Shown here in pieces: positions 1-9,670 of a stretch of 64,000 bases of DNA; within the stretch, counting starts at the first letter, position 1, and each line of letters opens with the position of its first letter. The DNA lies in contig OX442422.1 of the NCBI GenBank assembly GCA_949361645.1, forward strand, positions 8,940,426 through 9,004,425, in the 5' to 3' direction. The translations under genes and the position numbers were made by a program. The notes beneath the pieces were generated by a model. The model saw nothing but the letters and a program-made list of their open reading frames with translations. It ran no database searches and was not told where the DNA came from. Origin of the DNA: Spongilla lacustris (taxonomy: Eukaryota > Porifera > Demospongiae > Spongillida > Spongillidae).

Positions 1-654
1 GGTATCTTTGTCATCTTCAACACGAGGAGGATTTGTTTGGTGCTTTCATCACATCTTTCTGGTTTATCTCCTCGCATTGGCCTTCTTGTTTTTTTTTTTC
101 ATCCCACCATAGCCTGATCGCATTGTCTGGAGAGAAATCTCCCAACGATATGCCAGCTGTTTTGATCGTCACTAATTATCTGGAGTTTGATTGCAAAGGG
201 ATGGTCTGACCTGGGAAAATATGCACTCTACTTTTCCATTAGAAACAGGGAGGGATCCAATTACATTTTTGTTTGATATTCCCTATCATATTGTATATGT
301 ATATGTCTCATGACAGTACCCGCATCCAAAAAATCCACCCACATCCAATGCATGGAGCTGTTCAATGTATAACACACAGGTTAACTTATTCCATTGAGGT
401 TAACATATGTGTAAACTGAGGTTAATGAATTGCAGATCGAGGTTTCCTGCTGTACAAACAAATCCCAGTAATAAAAACACCACATCCATGTTACTAATAA
501 ATTGTTCAGACAAATTTATCTGCGCAAAGTCGAAATTGCGCCAACAAAGTCTTGGAATTGCTCGGAAAATATTAGTGTATATTCAAATGACACTTAAGAA
601 CGCTTTCTGTAAAAACCAGGCAGGTTTCAGTTTTGAAATCCGCATAAACATATT
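1..654. other. Non-coding stretch, no gene recognised
   Basis: AT-rich sequence with stops in all frames and no convincing exon. It is probably the intron or intergenic sequence upstream of the adaptor-like exons that begin at 859. Confidence 0.4.
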
Positions 655-856
655 GTTACCTAACCCTGTCCTCACGTTACCCTAACCCTGTCCTCATGTT
701 ACCCTAACTCTACCCATGGTACCCTACCTCTATCCACATGTTACCCTAACCCTGTCCTCATGTTACCCTAACCCTGTCCTCATGTTACCCTAACCCTGTC
801 CTCATGTTACCCTAACCCTGTCCTCATTTTACCCTAACCATGTTCTCATGTTACCC
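655..856. repeat. 22-bp minisatellite, telomere-like unit
   Basis: About eight copies of a 22-bp unit containing TTACCCTAACCCTGTCCTCA. The CCCTAACCC core resembles the metazoan telomere repeat, but the unit is longer and interstitial. It ends directly at the acceptor of the exon at 859. Confidence 0.85.
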
Positions 857-858
857 AG

Positions 859-1030
859 GTGATATCAAACAGAAGACATCGTTCAAGAAGCAATCGGCCA
901 AGGACGAGGCACTCAAGTCTCCACTGCTCAAGTCCCATCAGCCAGCTAATACCAACCATGCAGATGGGGCTGGGGAGGAGGAGAAAATACAACTACGTCA
1001 GCTGGGAATTACTGAACCAACCCAGTGCAG
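859..1030 (+). CDS. Exon of an adaptor-like gene (basic/acidic linker)
   Basis: Acceptor ...TTACCCAG at 858 and donor CAG|GTGGGT at 1031. The open frame reads GDIKQKTSFKKQSAKDEALK and continues with an acidic EEEKIQLRQL stretch. It enters at codon position 2 and leaves with two bases of a codon. The gene begins outside the window. Its join to the next exon depends on which acceptor that exon uses (see 1273-1608). Confidence 0.55.
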
Positions 1031-1272
1031 GTGGGTGTGGTTGGTGTTTTAGTGGGTTACATGTATTTGTTTTGTAAAGATTTATTTTAGTACTTACATG
1101 TGGTCAGGGTGAGGTCCCACACATGTTGTGCAGTATGTGATCTACTCAACCAGATTTGATCTGATCTGAAAGTTTCATTTATTGTACATGTATAGGTACA
1201 TGTAATGTATGGGTTAGTGTGGGTGATGTATGTGCCATGAACAATTGTTATAGTGTCCATAGTAACATGTAG

Positions 1273-1608
1273 TCTCCACGGTAACATGCACCTTGTGTTA
1301 CAATACTCCGTAGATGACTCATCAAGAAAGGCTGTGTCCCTAGACCTCAGCTCGCCCAACTCTGAGACACCAAACAGTTACCTAAAACTGTCGTACATGT
1401 TGGCCCCGCCCACCCCTAGTGAAACTTCGAGTGGAACTCAGATGCAGTCACCTCAGACTGGAGGTGACCCACCCACTGCCCCACCCACCAGCACTTGTAA
1501 TGGTGTCAACATGTACGTAAACTTGAATCATTTTCCCGCAGCAGCAAAAGATGCTCCACCTATTCCTAGCAGAGGTAGGAGAACAAGCAAGATTGATTTA
1601 ACCAGCAG
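1273..1608 (+). CDS. Adaptor-like exon with SH2- and SH3-binding-type motifs
   Basis: The open frame contains NSYLKLSYM, a proline-rich tract, NMYVNLN and APPIPSR. Y-x-N after V (YVN) is the consensus for Grb2-type SH2 ligands, and the proline runs suit SH3 ligands, so a docking or adaptor tail is inferred; no folded domain is visible. Two acceptors are possible: TAG ending at 1272, which fits the phase left by the 859-1030 exon, and TAG ending at 1313, which does not. The donor CAG|GTATGT at 1609 is strong. The family is not identified; GAB/Shc-like adaptors are only an analogy. Confidence 0.55.
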
Positions 1609-1685
1609 GTATGTCAGGGGATGTCAGGTGATCTACCCACCAAATCAAATTGTCCCCCCCCCCCTCCCTTCCCCCCCTCGTTCAG

Positions 1686-1726
1686 TGATGACCCCGCTCC
1701 ACCTCCCCCCCAAGGATGGCAAATAG
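1686..1726 (+). CDS. Terminal coding exon of the adaptor-like gene
   Basis: The acceptor CCCCTCGTTCAG follows a C/T tract. The exon supplies the third base of the split Ser codon and reads DDPAPPPPKDGK then TAG at 1724-1726. The phase match with the previous donor supports this as the true C-terminus. Confidence 0.6.
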
Positions 1727-2032
1727 TAAGGTTTGGTATTCAGGGTTGTAGGGTACAGCTGTGTGCAGGCAGGATCATGACACAGGAAACGTAGTCCAAG
1801 TGCATGTGTGCTACGTGTAAATGTATATTGCATCACGGAGTATGTATGCTGCTTATATTGCATGGAGTATAATGTGTGTATGTTGCTATTAAGAGCACTT
1901 GCCTACATTCCCAGCCTCTGGTGGAGCTAGGAAGAAGCCTGTCTCCAACCCTCGTCACACTGTGTCCAGCCAGTTGATAGAGCATTCATGAGAAGCCTAG
2001 CTTGTTCCGTGTACACACATACATGTCCCCTC

Positions 2033-2105
2033 ATATGACTCCTCCCCCTCATATGACTCCTCCCCCCTCATATGACTCCTCCCCCTCATATGACTCCTCC
2101 CCTCA
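2033..2105. repeat. 18-19 bp tandem repeat
   Basis: Four near-identical units of TCATATGACTCCTCCCCC. Confidence 0.85.
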
Positions 2106-2261
2106 CATCTGTCTTCTTGTGTATTGTGTATGTATACATCTATTTGTATCGTGAACTTGTCAGGTGGTCGTTCATTGATGTTTTGTACAGCTCACCAGTG
2201 TATGTGTTGTCCTTCTTGGAGTGATGTAATACAATTGAAAATGCAGAATATTATATGTGCA

Positions 2262-2680
2262 TGTTTTTTATCCCTTAATCCTGAGGGGTTATCCTTTAGT
2301 CCTGTGGGGTTATCCCTCAGTCCTGTGGGGTTATCCTTTATCCCTTAGTCCTGAGGGGTTAGTCCTGAGAGGTTATCCCTTCGTCATGTGGGGTTATCCC
2401 TTAGTATTGTGGGGTTATATGGGGTTATCCCTTAGGGTTATCCTTTAGTCCTGTGGGGTTATCCCTTAGTCCTAAGGGGCTATCCGTTAGTCCTGTGGGG
2501 TTATCCCTTAGTCCTGTGGAGTTATCCCTTAGTCCTGTGGGGTTATCCCTTAGTCCTGTGGGGTTATCCCTTAGTACTGTACTGTAGGGTTATCCCTTAG
2601 TACTGTGGGGTTATCCCTTAATCCTGAGGGGTTATCCCTTAGTCCTAACGGGTTATCCCTTAGTCCTGTGGGGTTATCTA
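2262..2680. repeat. About 21-bp minisatellite
   Basis: Roughly 18-20 units of TTATCCCTTAGTCCTGTGGG with single-base variants. ORFs that cross it are artefacts of the period. Confidence 0.9.
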
Positions 2681-3440
2681 GCCTGACCTTACACAAAGGT
2701 CAGACAATGCACACACTTTTACACACATTCACACATACATAGTTGCCTTTAATTTGTTTATGGGAAAGAGATGATTGATTGTATGCTTGGTCTTATATAC
2801 ATGTATATTGAAGTCTCCAGAACCCAATAACAAACCACCTCATTAGCATATCAGGCACCTGATGCGAGGTTTGCTCCAACAAGTGGGCTAAGCCATTAAT
2901 TGCTCTAAGTCTGATTCATTGGGTTACTCTATCATCTCTACATGTAGGACCACTGGACCACCACCATACAAGGCTGCAGGTTATGGCTGATGTACACACT
3001 CAGTGCATCAGTCATAACTAACCATGAATGGGATGGTTCCGACATGCACATATGATAACGGCATCCTGCACCGCACATACCTGCATCGGCCAAACATTGT
3101 TAACAATTTAAAGAACTATGCGAGTATGCACGTTGATGACAAACCTCAACATATATATATATATATATGGAAATAGGTCAGTTTACATATACACACGATG
3201 CTTTGTCCACAACATGTACACATGCATACCATGCTGACGCTATACCTGTACCGGCATACCTTGGTAGGCAAAAAAAAAAAAATGGCAAAGCAATTTTTAA
3301 AAAAAGTTTTGGGCAAGTGTGGTGCAGCAACAGTGTAGATTTTGGCACCACATTCTTTGTCCTATACAAACACCATGAAACGATGTATTTAACAGGGCCA
3401 AGACATATTCTTAAACTTTAACATAGTCACTTTTGTCATA

Positions 3441-4246
3441 CTAGGCTGTAAAGATGTTGTGTTTGGTAACAAACTGTTGGCCTGCATTGGTGGGTGGGGC
3501 TGGTGCAAGGCCTGCATTGGTGGGCGGGGCTGGTGCAAGGCCTGCATTGGTGGGCGGGGCTGGTGCAAGCATTTTGAAAGTTTCGGGGAATGAAGATTCA
3601 CTGATGCAATCTTCATTTTCTGTGGGTGGAGCCTGCTCTTCAGTGGTTGGAGCCTGATCTTCAGTGGGTGGAGCTTGTGCTTCAGTGGATAGTGGCTGTG
3701 CTGTGGTGAGGGTGGCAACATTAATATTTGTGAGGCCTTAGTGGGTGGATTATAACAGCCTGTGTGTAACTATTAATGTGCACAATTGTACATACAGTCA
3801 CTATATATATGTACATACAGTCACTATATATATGTACATACAGTCACTATATATATGTACATACAGTCACTATGTACATACAGTCACTATGGCACAGATT
3901 ACTGATAACTGCCACCATTATCACGGACACATATGTTTGTGTGTGCAGGTGAATGTTTAGAGGTGTGGTAGGTACCAGAGTCCTGCATTGTGCAATCAAA
4001 GGTAGCTATAGGCTGAGATGGCCATGCATGTGAAACATCATTTCCAATACACCTGTAAACTGACCTTCGTAATGGTCCAACAATTTAAGTTCAGGGTCAG
4101 CCACATGTGTAGAAATCAAAGAGGTGCCATATTTGAGTGTGCAGAATTGCTGCAAGCTCTGCTCATACTCGACTTCATCCCTTTTTCGCTCTGCTAATTT
4201 TGCCAAAACTAGTATCTAGCAGGGAAGAGTTTCAGTGTGTGTTTGT

Positions 4247-4277
<31 letters not shown>

Positions 4278-5817
4278 GGGCTGTGTGATTCCTTGAAACA
4301 TAGAGGTTTTGAAATTTAATCTGACCTTGTTAATGGCCGTCATCCATTGATGCTTGACCTTCTGAGTGTCCGCAAACAACAGGAATAGCTTCTTGCTCAG
4401 TGCACAGGTGATAGAGAACCCACATGTGTGCTGCTCAGTATCGGGGATGTCCTCCACACGTGTCACATTGCTCAGAATAATTTCTCCCTGTACAGGTGGG
4501 GATTATACCAACCACCAAAACCCCAATAGTTAGTTTTGGCCGGCTAATATGCATACAGTAAACGCTCTGTGCAAGCTGTTAAATATAGTACATTATCATA
4601 ATTATAATTCTTTAGTCATTGTGTAAAACATCCGTTTTTCTGTTGGGTTGAGCACAGCTAGCTAAGAGTAATCTAAATTACAATTTTACATGTCCCAATA
4701 TGATGCAGGGTTTTGTGCTGAACTCTCTGCCGGTCAGGTCAGGTCATGATAACAAAGAAGACCGCCTCAACGCGTGTTAAAACACAATAAACACCTGTTA
4801 TTATACTATGATATTGGCGACATTACATACAAGGATTTTTTTATAAACATAAAACAAAATTAAAAGATCGTAAAACTGAAACTAGAGCCCAGAGCACGCA
4901 GCAGGACCAACTGCACGATCGTGGACAAGGCCGACCTAGTCTTAGCGAGTATAAGACTGGCTGTTCAGTATAACTATGCCTACTGTCAGTACACTATACA
5001 CTAAGCAAGTTTCTACATTTACCTTCTTTTTACGAATTTGCCGTTTTGAATCTTGATAATACGTCAGCACTGTCCTTCGTAGAATGAACCACCGTCTCTT
5101 GTAGTTCTTTCTCACGTGACCTCGCTTGACCAGGTACCCCTTCATCTGGACCCCGCAGACAAACTCATCGTACACATCCTCGACCATCTCGCACGTCAGA
5201 GGCATCCGAAGACCCTGCTTCTCAAAATGTCCGGTTACTATCTGAATATAGTCAGGAAACGATAGATAATCTTTGTTCGTGAGTTCGTTGGGGTCATTCA
5301 TCCAGTTCAAACCGCTCAGTTCGAAAAGCCTCTTCAATAAGTCCCTAAAATTATCCTTGGGCACTAAAACAGGCCCTTCCCCACCTGTGAGTACGTTAAA
5401 GACTAACCACAGCCTGTATGTGCAGGTGGGAGATAACAGCTGCTCGATGAAGCCAGCCTGATTTCTTCCCGCCATACTCTTCATCTCTATGCTGTAGAAC
5501 CTGAAGCAGGCATCGTGTATGGCCTCTATGTTCGGAAGGCCATTAGAGCTGCGAAGCAGAGAATCTTCTAGAAGGGTGCAGAAGTCTTTCACCGGAATGT
5601 TCCCGTCCGCAAACCGCCGCAGATTAGACGGTTGTACGAGTCCCTCGTACGACATGCAGCCGCGGCAGACAGTTGCGATTTCTGAGCAGTAGGCTGTGAT
5701 CTGTCCTATAAGGGTCGTCTGTCGGTCGGCGGCGTACGCCTCATGCAGAACGCTTACTACATGGTAAATACAGCGTCTGGTCAGACTAGGTAGTTTGGCG
5801 GGGACCGATGCAGACAT
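3441..5817 (-). CDS. SWAP70: SWAP-70/DEF6-like protein (EF-hand-like region plus PH domain)
   Basis: Four exons on the minus strand: 5817-5023, 4487-4326, 4215-4065 and 3736-3441, total 1404 bp = 467 aa plus stop, with every junction in phase and GT-AG. Residues 1-220 align by eye with the EF-hand-like N-terminus of SWAP-70/DEF6 (RLWLVFNVLT, VLVPKDNFRDLLKRL). Residues 225-319 are a PH domain (MKGYLVKRGHVRKNYKRRWF ... KHQWMTAINK) split at KKK/GEI. In that family the PH domain binds phosphoinositides and the protein acts on Rho GTPases and F-actin near membranes. Unusual here is the missing long coiled coil after the PH domain: only about 25 charged residues follow (AERKRDEVEYEQSLQQF), then a TEAQAPPTE-type tail and three LAPAPPTNAG repeats. 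Family assignment is strong; SWAP70 versus DEF6 cannot be decided. Confidence 0.85.
3475..3568. repeat. 30-bp coding tandem repeat
   Basis: Three units of about 30 bp (GGCCTGCATTGGTGGGCGGG...). They lie inside the last exon of the SWAP-70-like gene and encode, on the minus strand, three copies of the decapeptide LAPAPPTNAG. Because 30 is a multiple of three, copy-number change keeps the frame. Confidence 0.85.
3788..3893. repeat. 23-bp AT-rich tandem repeat
   Basis: About five units of ACATACAGTCACTATATATA, in the last intron of the SWAP-70-like gene. Confidence 0.85.
4236..4281. repeat. (TG)n plus poly(G) simple repeat
   Basis: A GT run followed by a G tract of about 20 bases, in intron 2 of the SWAP-70-like gene just upstream of its third exon. 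Confidence 0.9.
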
Positions 5818-6267
5818 CTTCGCCGCGCAAGCAGCAGTTTCCTTGGTCTGTATACAGCCCCACCCCTACTTAGCGTTCGCTGTTAATCACACTGTTTACA
5901 CATACCGCTCAACGCCGTACATGCACATGTAATTGACGCACCAGTTTGATTAATTTAGTGGCAGTGCAGACACTCGCGGATCGGCCGGGAGAGAGATTAA
6001 TCATCTCTGGTTTTATTGTCGATTGTTTTCACCAGAGATGTTTTCACATAGCGCATATACGTTGTATAGGACCATATAGGTTAAAGACCGTAAGGTTATT
6101 AATCTGTGGTACGACTAGTACTTACTGAGGTCTGCCCCGTTTATGGGCCGTTTTGACGCAACGCAATTTGGTCCGGGTCAGTTTCTGCAGTCGGAACGCA
6201 TTGCTGGGGGCCTGGGGGTAGGCGGGGCGGGAGCGATTGCTTGTCAGAGGGGCGTTAATTCCTACGA
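5818..6267. promoter_or_regulatory. Putative divergent promoter between SWAP-70-like and spectrin-repeat genes (copy A)
   Basis: About 450 bp between the SWAP-70-like ATG (5817, minus) and the first plausible plus-strand start (6268). It is well conserved in unit B at 39132-39619 with small indels, including the start-proximal GC-rich blocks. Promoter function is inferred from the head-to-head arrangement; no experimentally known element is claimed. Confidence 0.45.
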
Positions 6268-6309
6268 ATGAGGCCTCCAGCCGACCCGAAGCTATGCTGG
6301 GACGGGGTT
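6268..6309 (+). CDS. Candidate start exon of spectrin-repeat gene, copy A
   Basis: The ATG opens MRPPADPKLCWDG. The copy-B equivalent at 39620 differs in this stretch only at two synonymous third positions (AGG/AGA, GAC/GAT), which suggests coding constraint. A donor just after (GGG|GTTACC) is weak, and the join to the next exon is unresolved. Confidence 0.3.
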
Positions 6310-6489
6310 ACCTGGTACAAAAACAAAGTATACATGTATTCATAATGGTACATGTACATGTGTAAATTTTTTCTGAACTTTTTTATAGCCGACCGGAAAT
6401 GCAAACCAGTAATAACTTTTATATTGCGCGGCTAAACAAGGAACTCATGGCCCAAGTTGAAGGTGAAAAAGGGCGTTGCGCGTGTGTGA

Positions 6490-6726
6490 TTCTGTGCGTG
6501 CCAGTGTAGATTAAGCTTCGGCTCGTTCGGAACGAGCGTTCCTATTAAAGCCGCTCTCTTTAATGCATGCCGTGCAGTGGACCATGGAGATGACGTAAAG
6601 AAGGAAGCAGAGCTTGCCGCCAAACCCTCCAACGGCGATGTGGCTTTGCAGTATTTTTTTCCTGTTCCCGACATCCGTGACTGCGACAGCTTGGCAGAAA
6701 CCAGAAAGGCCATTGACCATCTACAG
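6490..6726 (+). pseudogene. Copy-A exon 1 (first recognisable spectrin-gene exon)
   Basis: The open frame begins just after TGA at 6487-6489 and reads through VPIKAALFNACRAVDHGDDV to donor CTACAG|GTAAAG. There is no Met, so an upstream exon must exist; CCAG at 6504 is a phase-0 acceptor shared with B. The true 5' edge is uncertain. Confidence 0.55.
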
Positions 6727-7314
6727 GTAAAGATGCGGCGATAACCTTCTGCCCACTTCTGCAGATGGCATTGTGCGCATTATCACGTGCGATGGGCCCC
6801 CACTCAGGCGGGGCAAGTCGTGCTTCTCGTACGAGAGCCCACTGCCCCGTATGACATTGCACGCATACCCTGTGTAACTAGTACACGTGGCCAGTTAATA
6901 TTTGGTGCGGAATGCCAATAGCGTGTCCGTGACGGTAACGTTAGCTTCTCTTCACCTTTAGCTAGTCATTCGTGACTTCACGGAGCGGTACTCTGCTCTG
7001 GGCGAGGGGGTGGAGTCAGCAGCGCTGACCGCCCACTGCCTCAAGAGAACACAGGACATGCTCTTCGCAGTGCTACTTGCTTTCGAAGAAGTCGAACTAA
7101 CACAGCTGGTGTCCTCTTTGGATGAGGTGGAGAAACCCAGGGTTGCCGAAAGTCAGGCCGGGGTCCGGCCTGTGACCGGCCGGCCTGACAGCCCCGGCCT
7201 GCCAGGCCGGCCTGCCAGGTCGGATAAATTGATGTTATTAAACAATTTATTAAAAATTCATGGCTAACCACAAAACATTATGATATTATTAAACAATTTA
7301 TTAAGAATTCATAT

Positions 7315-7513
7315 TTCTTCAGCTCCATCCGAGCGGGTGTTTTCGCAAGCTAAGCTGATTCAACAGCGCCAGAGATGGAACCTTCTTCCTCAACGTTTGG
7401 AGGCGTGTGTCATGCTGAAGCACAATGCATGGTTAATTACATATTTAGATAGCAAGCGCGCTGTTTGCATCGCTGCATGTTATGTATCTCAGACTCAGTT
7501 TCTGTATCAGTAA
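7315..7513 (+). pseudogene. hAT transposase C-terminal fragment
   Basis: The ORF ends at TAA 7511-7513. The SSAPSERVFS motif and the following LxxxLEAxVMLKHN helix match the hAT dimerisation region. No catalytic DDE part is present. Confidence 0.75.
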
Positions 7514-7565
7514 TTTGTAAATTTTAACCATTACCAGCTGATTGTATAATAACTATAATACTATA

Positions 7566-8399
7566 TGGGACAGTTTCCGAGAAAGCTTCCTATATGTTTT
7601 ATACCGTTATAAAGTAATCGTGTTAGAACGTTTGAATCGCTAGATCGTCCGAACTGTATAGGCTATCGACTTCTATTTTCATAACTACGTACTATACCTT
7701 TGCTCTATGGTAGAATACATTTTGGTGTCTTGCACTTGCTCCGTGCCAGCATTGCAACGTTGGATACCCCATCAGGTTCAAACCCAACATAACTTTCTGT
7801 AGGAGTAATGAAATCGCTTCAAATTCGGTTTGTAGGTAGAGAGGTCCTATATCTATCGATTTGTTCAGTTCGTTAATTTTTATGCCATCCATTACGGAGA
7901 TATATATAGTTGAACAAACTACGTACGTGCACATTTTCCCGCTCGATTCGCGCCGATGATTTGGGCAAATCGCGTCCCGCTCAAAGTATGGGAGGTGGTG
8001 ATTATATCATTGCCGCGTATCGAGCGGGAAAAAGTGCACGTAGTTTGTTCAACTATATCTCCGTAACGGATGGCATAAAAATTAACGAACAGAACAAATC
8101 GATAGATATAGGACCTCTCTACCTACAAACCGAATTTGAAGCGATTTGATTACTCCTACAGAAAGTTATATATGTTGGGTTTGAACCTGGTGGGGTATCG
8201 AACGTTGCAATGATGGTACTGAGCAAGTGCAAGACACAAAAATGTATTTAACCCTAGGGCAATGGTGTAGTATGAAGTGCTGAAAATAGGAAGTCGATAG
8301 CCTTTATTGTTCGGCAGATACAGCAATTCAAATGTTATAACACGATTATTTAACAATGTTATAAAACATAGGAAGTTTTCTCGGAAACTGTCCCATATA
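7566..8399. mobile_element. Palindromic foldback element nested in the hAT element
   Basis: Two arms of roughly 400 bp are inverted repeats of each other, from TGGGACAGTTTCCGAGAAA to its complement near 8397, with the centre near 7980-8000. TA-rich flanks suggest a TA target. It contains no transposase. ORFs in it are arm artefacts. Confidence 0.8.
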
Positions 8400-8999
8400 T
8401 AGCTATAGACATCGCGAAATGAATTATGATAAGTGGGTGGATCCCGGCCTGCCGGCCTGTCAGGTCACGGTCCGGCCTGCCAGGCCAAGCTAAATGTCCG
8501 GCCTGGCAGGCCGACCTGGCAGGCCGGACTGGCCTTCGGCAACCCTGGAGAAACCGCAGGATGGTGATTTGTTTCAGTTTCAAATCACACAAGTTCAGGT
8601 TTGTGATGTGTGTGTGTGTGCTGTGAGTGAGTGAGACACATATGCACATGTACCATGTACACACACCTACATGTACTGTTGTGTGTGCATGCACGTGTCC
8701 ATCATGGTGCATCACTGGGTAGAAGGTGAGGGGGTGGGGGGGGGGGGAGAATATGGAAATAGGACTGTCCAGATAGTTATAATTTGTGTGTGTGTGTGTA
8801 CTGTTTTTTTGTACCAGGAAGTGTGTTTGTTGTTGTGTATGGTAACTGACTATCCTGCATCAATAACTGGCTGCAGTGTTTGTTGTTGGTGCTGGAATGG
8901 TTACAAATATTTGCAATTTGACAGTTAAAAAAAAAAAAATTACAAATATGTGTGGAAGGTAATAGTCCAAGGATTGGTGTGTGCCTTCTTCATTTCTAG

Positions 9000-9108
9000 A
9001 CCACCTGTGAGCATTTGGCTGGCATGAAGGATGAACTGGTGTGCATCATCAACTCACCACACCCATTACCTGTCCCCACCTTTTGGCCATCCGTGGACAG
9101 TGGATTAT
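9000..9108 (+). pseudogene. Copy-A exon 3
   Basis: Acceptor TTTCTAG, donor TTAT|GTAAGC, 109 bp, peptide TTCEHLAGMKDELVCI. It leaves phase 1, as does B exon 3. Confidence 0.75.
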
Positions 9109-9447
9109 GTAAGCACCTAATAACAGACCTAATTCTTGTTATGAACTGTTATTAATTGTGGCTCCACCCCAGCCATAGGCTTGTGCATGTTCAAATTGTA
9201 TTCATATCCAGAACAGTAGGGGGTTCATTATCACCTTACTACATGTGTGTATCTGTCACCTGCTTGACAAAATGAAGGTAATTATTTATTTTGACCTAAG
9301 CATGAGGTAGTAGGAGTGGGGCAGGTCACCAAGGATGGCAATGAGCAAACTGAAGGTGCAGTTGTCTTACCTCAACCTAGAGCAGCTAACTAACTGTCCA
9401 ATGGAACTACAGGGCAGCCAGACCTGCATTTTTATTATTATTATATA

Positions 9448-9670
9448 CAAGATATAAAAAACATTCTCTCTGAGAAAGTTGGGGGTATATAGGATTTGAA
9501 GGCAATAGTGGTGTAAAAAGGAAGGGAACAAGGGATCAACAATGGGACTTTTACAAAAATTTCGTACCATCGTTGATCCCTTGTTCCCTTCCTTTTTACA
9601 CCACTATTGCCTTCAAATCCTATATACCCTCAACTTTCTCAGAGAGAATGTTTTTTATACATGTATCTTG
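9448..9670. mobile_element. Palindromic MITE module, copy 1
   Basis: Inverted arms of about 110 bp start CAAGATATAAAAAACATTCT and end with its complement; the centre is near 9557. Related copies lie at 11394-11670 and 24989-25274. It sits in intron 3 of unit A and is absent from the same intron of unit B. Confidence 0.85.

Larger units (their letters stand above)
1727..3440. other. Intergenic region, mostly tandem repeats
   Basis: It lies between the stop of the adaptor-like gene (+) and the stop of the SWAP-70-like gene (-), so the two genes converge here. It holds the repeats at 2033-2105 and 2262-2680, an (AT)n run near 3150, and short poly(A). No other exon is recognised. Confidence 0.5.
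7138..8547 (+). mobile_element. hAT transposon remnant with 8-bp target-site duplication
   Basis: The ends CAGGGTTGCCGAA and TTCGGCAACCCTG are inverted and flanked by GAGAAACC at 7130-7137 and 8548-8555. An 8-bp duplication and CAGGG-type termini are typical of hAT. Inside, 7318-7480 reads SSAPSERVFSQAKLI ... LKHNAWL, the C-terminal dimerisation segment of hAT transposases. The rest of the transposase is absent. GC-rich sub-terminal CCGGCCTG palindromes flank both ends. Copy B holds the unoccupied site with one GAGAAACC. Confidence 0.9.
6962..8598 (+). pseudogene. Copy-A exon 2, split by a hAT element
   Basis: 6962-7137 and 8556-8598 together give the same 219 bp as B exon 2 (LVIRDFTERYSALGEG ... 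DGDLFQFQITQVQ). The element at 7138-8547 interrupts after KP, and reading through it meets stops. Confidence 0.85.

Noticed and set aside
655..856. Possible telomere (CCCTAACCC)
   Set aside because: The unit is 22 bp with a CTGTCCTCATG spacer and is interstitial next to an exon; it is a minisatellite.
2821..2940. Small element with ACCCAAT/ATTGGGT ends
   Set aside because: Only 7 bp of inverted similarity and no target duplication.
6432..6862. Minus-strand ORFs opposite spectrin exon 1 (repeated at 39780-40150)
   Set aside because: Shadows of the plus-strand exon, which has a donor and phase continuity to exon 2.
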